A DNA stretch of 64,000 nt, from assembly GCF_029945685.1 (NCBI RefSeq), contig NZ_JAQSDA010000006.1:186001-250000 (forward strand), written 5' to 3'. Below, piece after piece: positions 62,677-64,000 of this stretch (position 1 is its first letter; each line of letters opens with the position of its first letter). This stretch comes from Polaromonas sp. Lineage in GTDB: Bacteria > Pseudomonadota > Gammaproteobacteria > Burkholderiales > Burkholderiaceae_C. The notes beneath the pieces are model-generated. The model was given only the letters and a program-made list of their open reading frames with translations, had not been told where the DNA came from and made no database searches. Both the position numbers and the translations under genes were made by a program.

Positions 62677-63108
62677 TCACGCTTGAAGTCCGGCCGCCCG
62701 GAATCGCGGCAGCGCCACGCCACCGTCGACGGGCTCGCAAACCAGCTCGACAGCCATGTCGAAGGTGACCACCGAAGGGTCTGCGCCGACGAAGGCGCTG
62801 ATCATCCGCGGACCTTCTTCGAGTTCGACCAGCAGCACGGCATAGGGCGTGTCCTGTTTGAAGGCCGGGCCGGGCGCCCGGTGCACCACGCTGAACGAAT
62901 GCACCTTGGCGCGCCCGCTGGCGGCGCGGTGCTCAAGGCGCTCGCTGCCGCACTCGCGGCAGATCGCCTGCTGGTAGAACTGCACATGACCGCACGCAGG
63001 GCAGTGCTGCAACAGCAGCTTGCCCTCCTGAATGCCGTGCCAATAGGTTTGCGAATCCGCATCCGGCGTCGGCTGCGGCTTGATGTGGGCGTCCTTCGGG
63101 TTGATCAA
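62677..63108 (-). CDS. Zn-ribbon/OB-fold (DUF35) acyl-CoA-binding protein
   Basis: 143 residues. Zinc ribbon CPACGHVQFYQQAICRECG (about 36-54), then an OB-fold (KVHSFSVVHRAPGP, YAVLLVELEEGPRMISAFVG). It overlaps the thiolase-like gene upstream by 4 nt (ATGA). This is the same pairing as at 28547-30108, but with the two genes in reverse order. It probably forms a complex with that protein and presents the acyl-CoA substrate. Confidence 0.88.
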   Translation of the reverse strand: MINPKDAHIKPQPTPDADSQTYWHGIQEGKLLLQHCPACGHVQFYQQAICRECGSERLEHRAASGRAKVHSFSVVHRAPGPAFKQDTPYAVLLVELEEGPRMISAFVGADPSVVTFDMAVELVCEPVDGGVALPRFRAAGLQA

Positions 63109-64000
63109 AGCGTGGCCTCCGTTCCCAGGATGGTGGTGGCGTTGGTTGCAAAGCCGGCACCCAGGCTGTGCACGAGGCCGAGTTCAGCGCCCGCGACCTG
63201 GCGTTCACCGCAGCTTCCGCGCAGTTGGTTGACAACCTCGTAGAAATGAAACAAGGAACCCGGCATGCCCGAGTGCGCAAACGACAGCAGGCCACCATGG
63301 GTGTTGCAGGGAATCGCGCCGCCGTAGGTGATCTGCCCGTCCTCGATGAAGCGCCCACCCTCCCCCTTGGGGCAGAAGCCGAGGTCCTCCAGCATCATGA
63401 TCACCGTGCCGGTGAAGCAGTCATAGACCCCAGCCACATCGATGTCCTTCGGCCCGCAACCGGCCATGGCGTAGGCCTTGGCACTCGATTGCACGGCGCC
63501 GGTGGTGGTCAGCGAGGGCATCAGGAAAATGTGCTCGTGCGTGTAGCACTCGCCACCGCCCAGGATGTAGATGGGCTTGGCAATTCCCAGCGCCTTGGCG
63601 CGCTCGGCCGAGGTGACGATGAAGGCTGCTGCGCCGTCGGAGATGAGCGAGCAGTCGAGCTTGTGGTAGGGCGTTGTCACCCAGCCAGAGTTCAGCACGT
63701 CGTCGACCGTGAGTGGCCCGGTCATCTGCGCGCCTGGCGTACGCCGCGCATGGTCACGGTGAATCACCGCCACCTTGGCGAACTGCTCGGAGGTGGTGCC
63801 AAACTCTTTCATGTGCCGATGCGCGGTCATGGCGAAGGTGTTGGCCACGGGAATGCCGAAGGGCATTTCGTATTGCTGGTCACGGCTTTCGGTCATCGAG
63901 CGCAAGGCAAGGTCGGGCGACAAGCCGGTGAGCAAGCTGTCGCCACCCACCACCAGCACGGTCTCGGCCAGGCCGCCGGCAATGGCGGCGGCGGCGATGT
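63105..64000 (-). CDS. SCP2-type thiolase-like protein (partial, N-terminus beyond right edge)
   Basis: About 298 C-terminal residues are visible; the frame is open to the right edge. Segments: AETVLVVGGDSLLTGLSPDL, FAMTAHRHMKEFGTTSEQFA, AGVYDCFTGTVIMMLEDLGF, and THGGLLSFAHSGMPGSLFHF with the His region. Near the C-terminus GLVHSLGAGF stands where thiolases have CxGGG, so the second catalytic Cys is absent. It is a paralogue of the genes at 1-576 and 28951. Likely a thiolase-fold aldolase or related enzyme acting with the DUF35 protein downstream. Confidence 0.82.
   Translation of the reverse strand, partial: IAAAAIAGGLAETVLVVGGDSLLTGLSPDLALRSMTESRDQQYEMPFGIPVANTFAMTAHRHMKEFGTTSEQFAKVAVIHRDHARRTPGAQMTGPLTVDDVLNSGWVTTPYHKLDCSLISDGAAAFIVTSAERAKALGIAKPIYILGGGECYTHEHIFLMPSLTTTGAVQSSAKAYAMAGCGPKDIDVAGVYDCFTGTVIMMLEDLGFCPKGEGGRFIEDGQITYGGAIPCNTHGGLLSFAHSGMPGSLFHFYEVVNQLRGSCGERQVAGAELGLVHSLGAGFATNATTILGTEATL

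Overview
The window is GC-rich, densely packed DNA of betaproteobacterial character, most likely Burkholderiales and probably Comamonadaceae. The evidence is the codon and GC style, FadD genes embedded in LIV-type ABC operons, and a GC-rich intergenic repeat (31069-31155) of a kind I recall from Comamonadaceae genomes. No rRNA, tRNA, transposase, phage gene or CRISPR array was seen. Almost every gene encodes a CoA-thioester catabolic enzyme or an uptake system for an organic acid, so this looks like a catabolic island that continues past both edges.

Layout. (1) 1-22722, almost entirely minus strand. In transcription order: an acyl-CoA dehydrogenase (ACAD), enoyl-CoA hydratase, carboxyltransferase, biotin carboxylase/BCCP and HMG-CoA-lyase-like enzyme; a decayed SDR; a second set (carboxyltransferase, LiuC-like hydratase, biotin carboxylase/BCCP, IVD-like ACAD); then a metallo-beta-lactamase-fold hydrolase, two hotdog thioesterases, a DECR-like SDR, a transglutaminase-like protein, an alpha/beta hydrolase and a degenerate AMP-ligase. 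After one plus-strand SDR come a MaoC protein, an AliA-like CoA ligase and a partial thiolase-like gene. (2) 22882-35295, plus strand: FadH-type dienoyl-CoA reductase, four ACADs (two as an overlapping pair), Zn-ribbon/OB protein plus SCP2-thiolase-like protein, SDR, hydratase-2, enoyl-CoA hydratase and class III CoA-transferase. (3) 35496-42426: first LIV-type ABC operon with an internal acyl-CoA synthetase. (4) 42674-47460: BadH-like and BadI-like enzymes (ring 2-hydroxyacyl-CoA oxidation and hydrolytic ring cleavage), a TetR regulator, a MaoC hydratase and ETF-ubiquinone oxidoreductase. (5) 47896-61594: second LIV operon with internal synthetase and two tandem binding proteins, followed by a third acyl-CoA carboxylase whose alpha subunit is split in two, two DECR-like SDRs and a thioesterase. 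(6) 61595-64000, minus strand: a truncated LuxR/MalT-type ATPase and a Zn-ribbon/OB plus thiolase-like pair running off the right edge.

How it may work together (inference). An acid is imported, activated to its CoA ester, desaturated and hydrated, oxidised by the BadH-like enzyme and ring-opened by the BadI-like enzyme. The product is shortened by beta-oxidation. Where a beta-methyl or other beta-branch blocks it, ACAD / gamma-carboxylase / hydratase / lyase modules of the leucine-citronellate type remove the branch. Electrons from the ACADs reach quinone through ETF-QO. A substrate that is both alicyclic and beta-branched, such as a monocyclic terpenoid acid or methyl-branched naphthenic acid, would need exactly this set.

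Regulation. A shared inverted repeat with core CTAAC-N4-GTTAG lies upstream of the main transcription units at 22843, 35332, 42603 and 47572, with a weaker copy at the tetR start. I infer that these are operators of the TetR protein at 44421-45062 and that they tie the island into one regulon.
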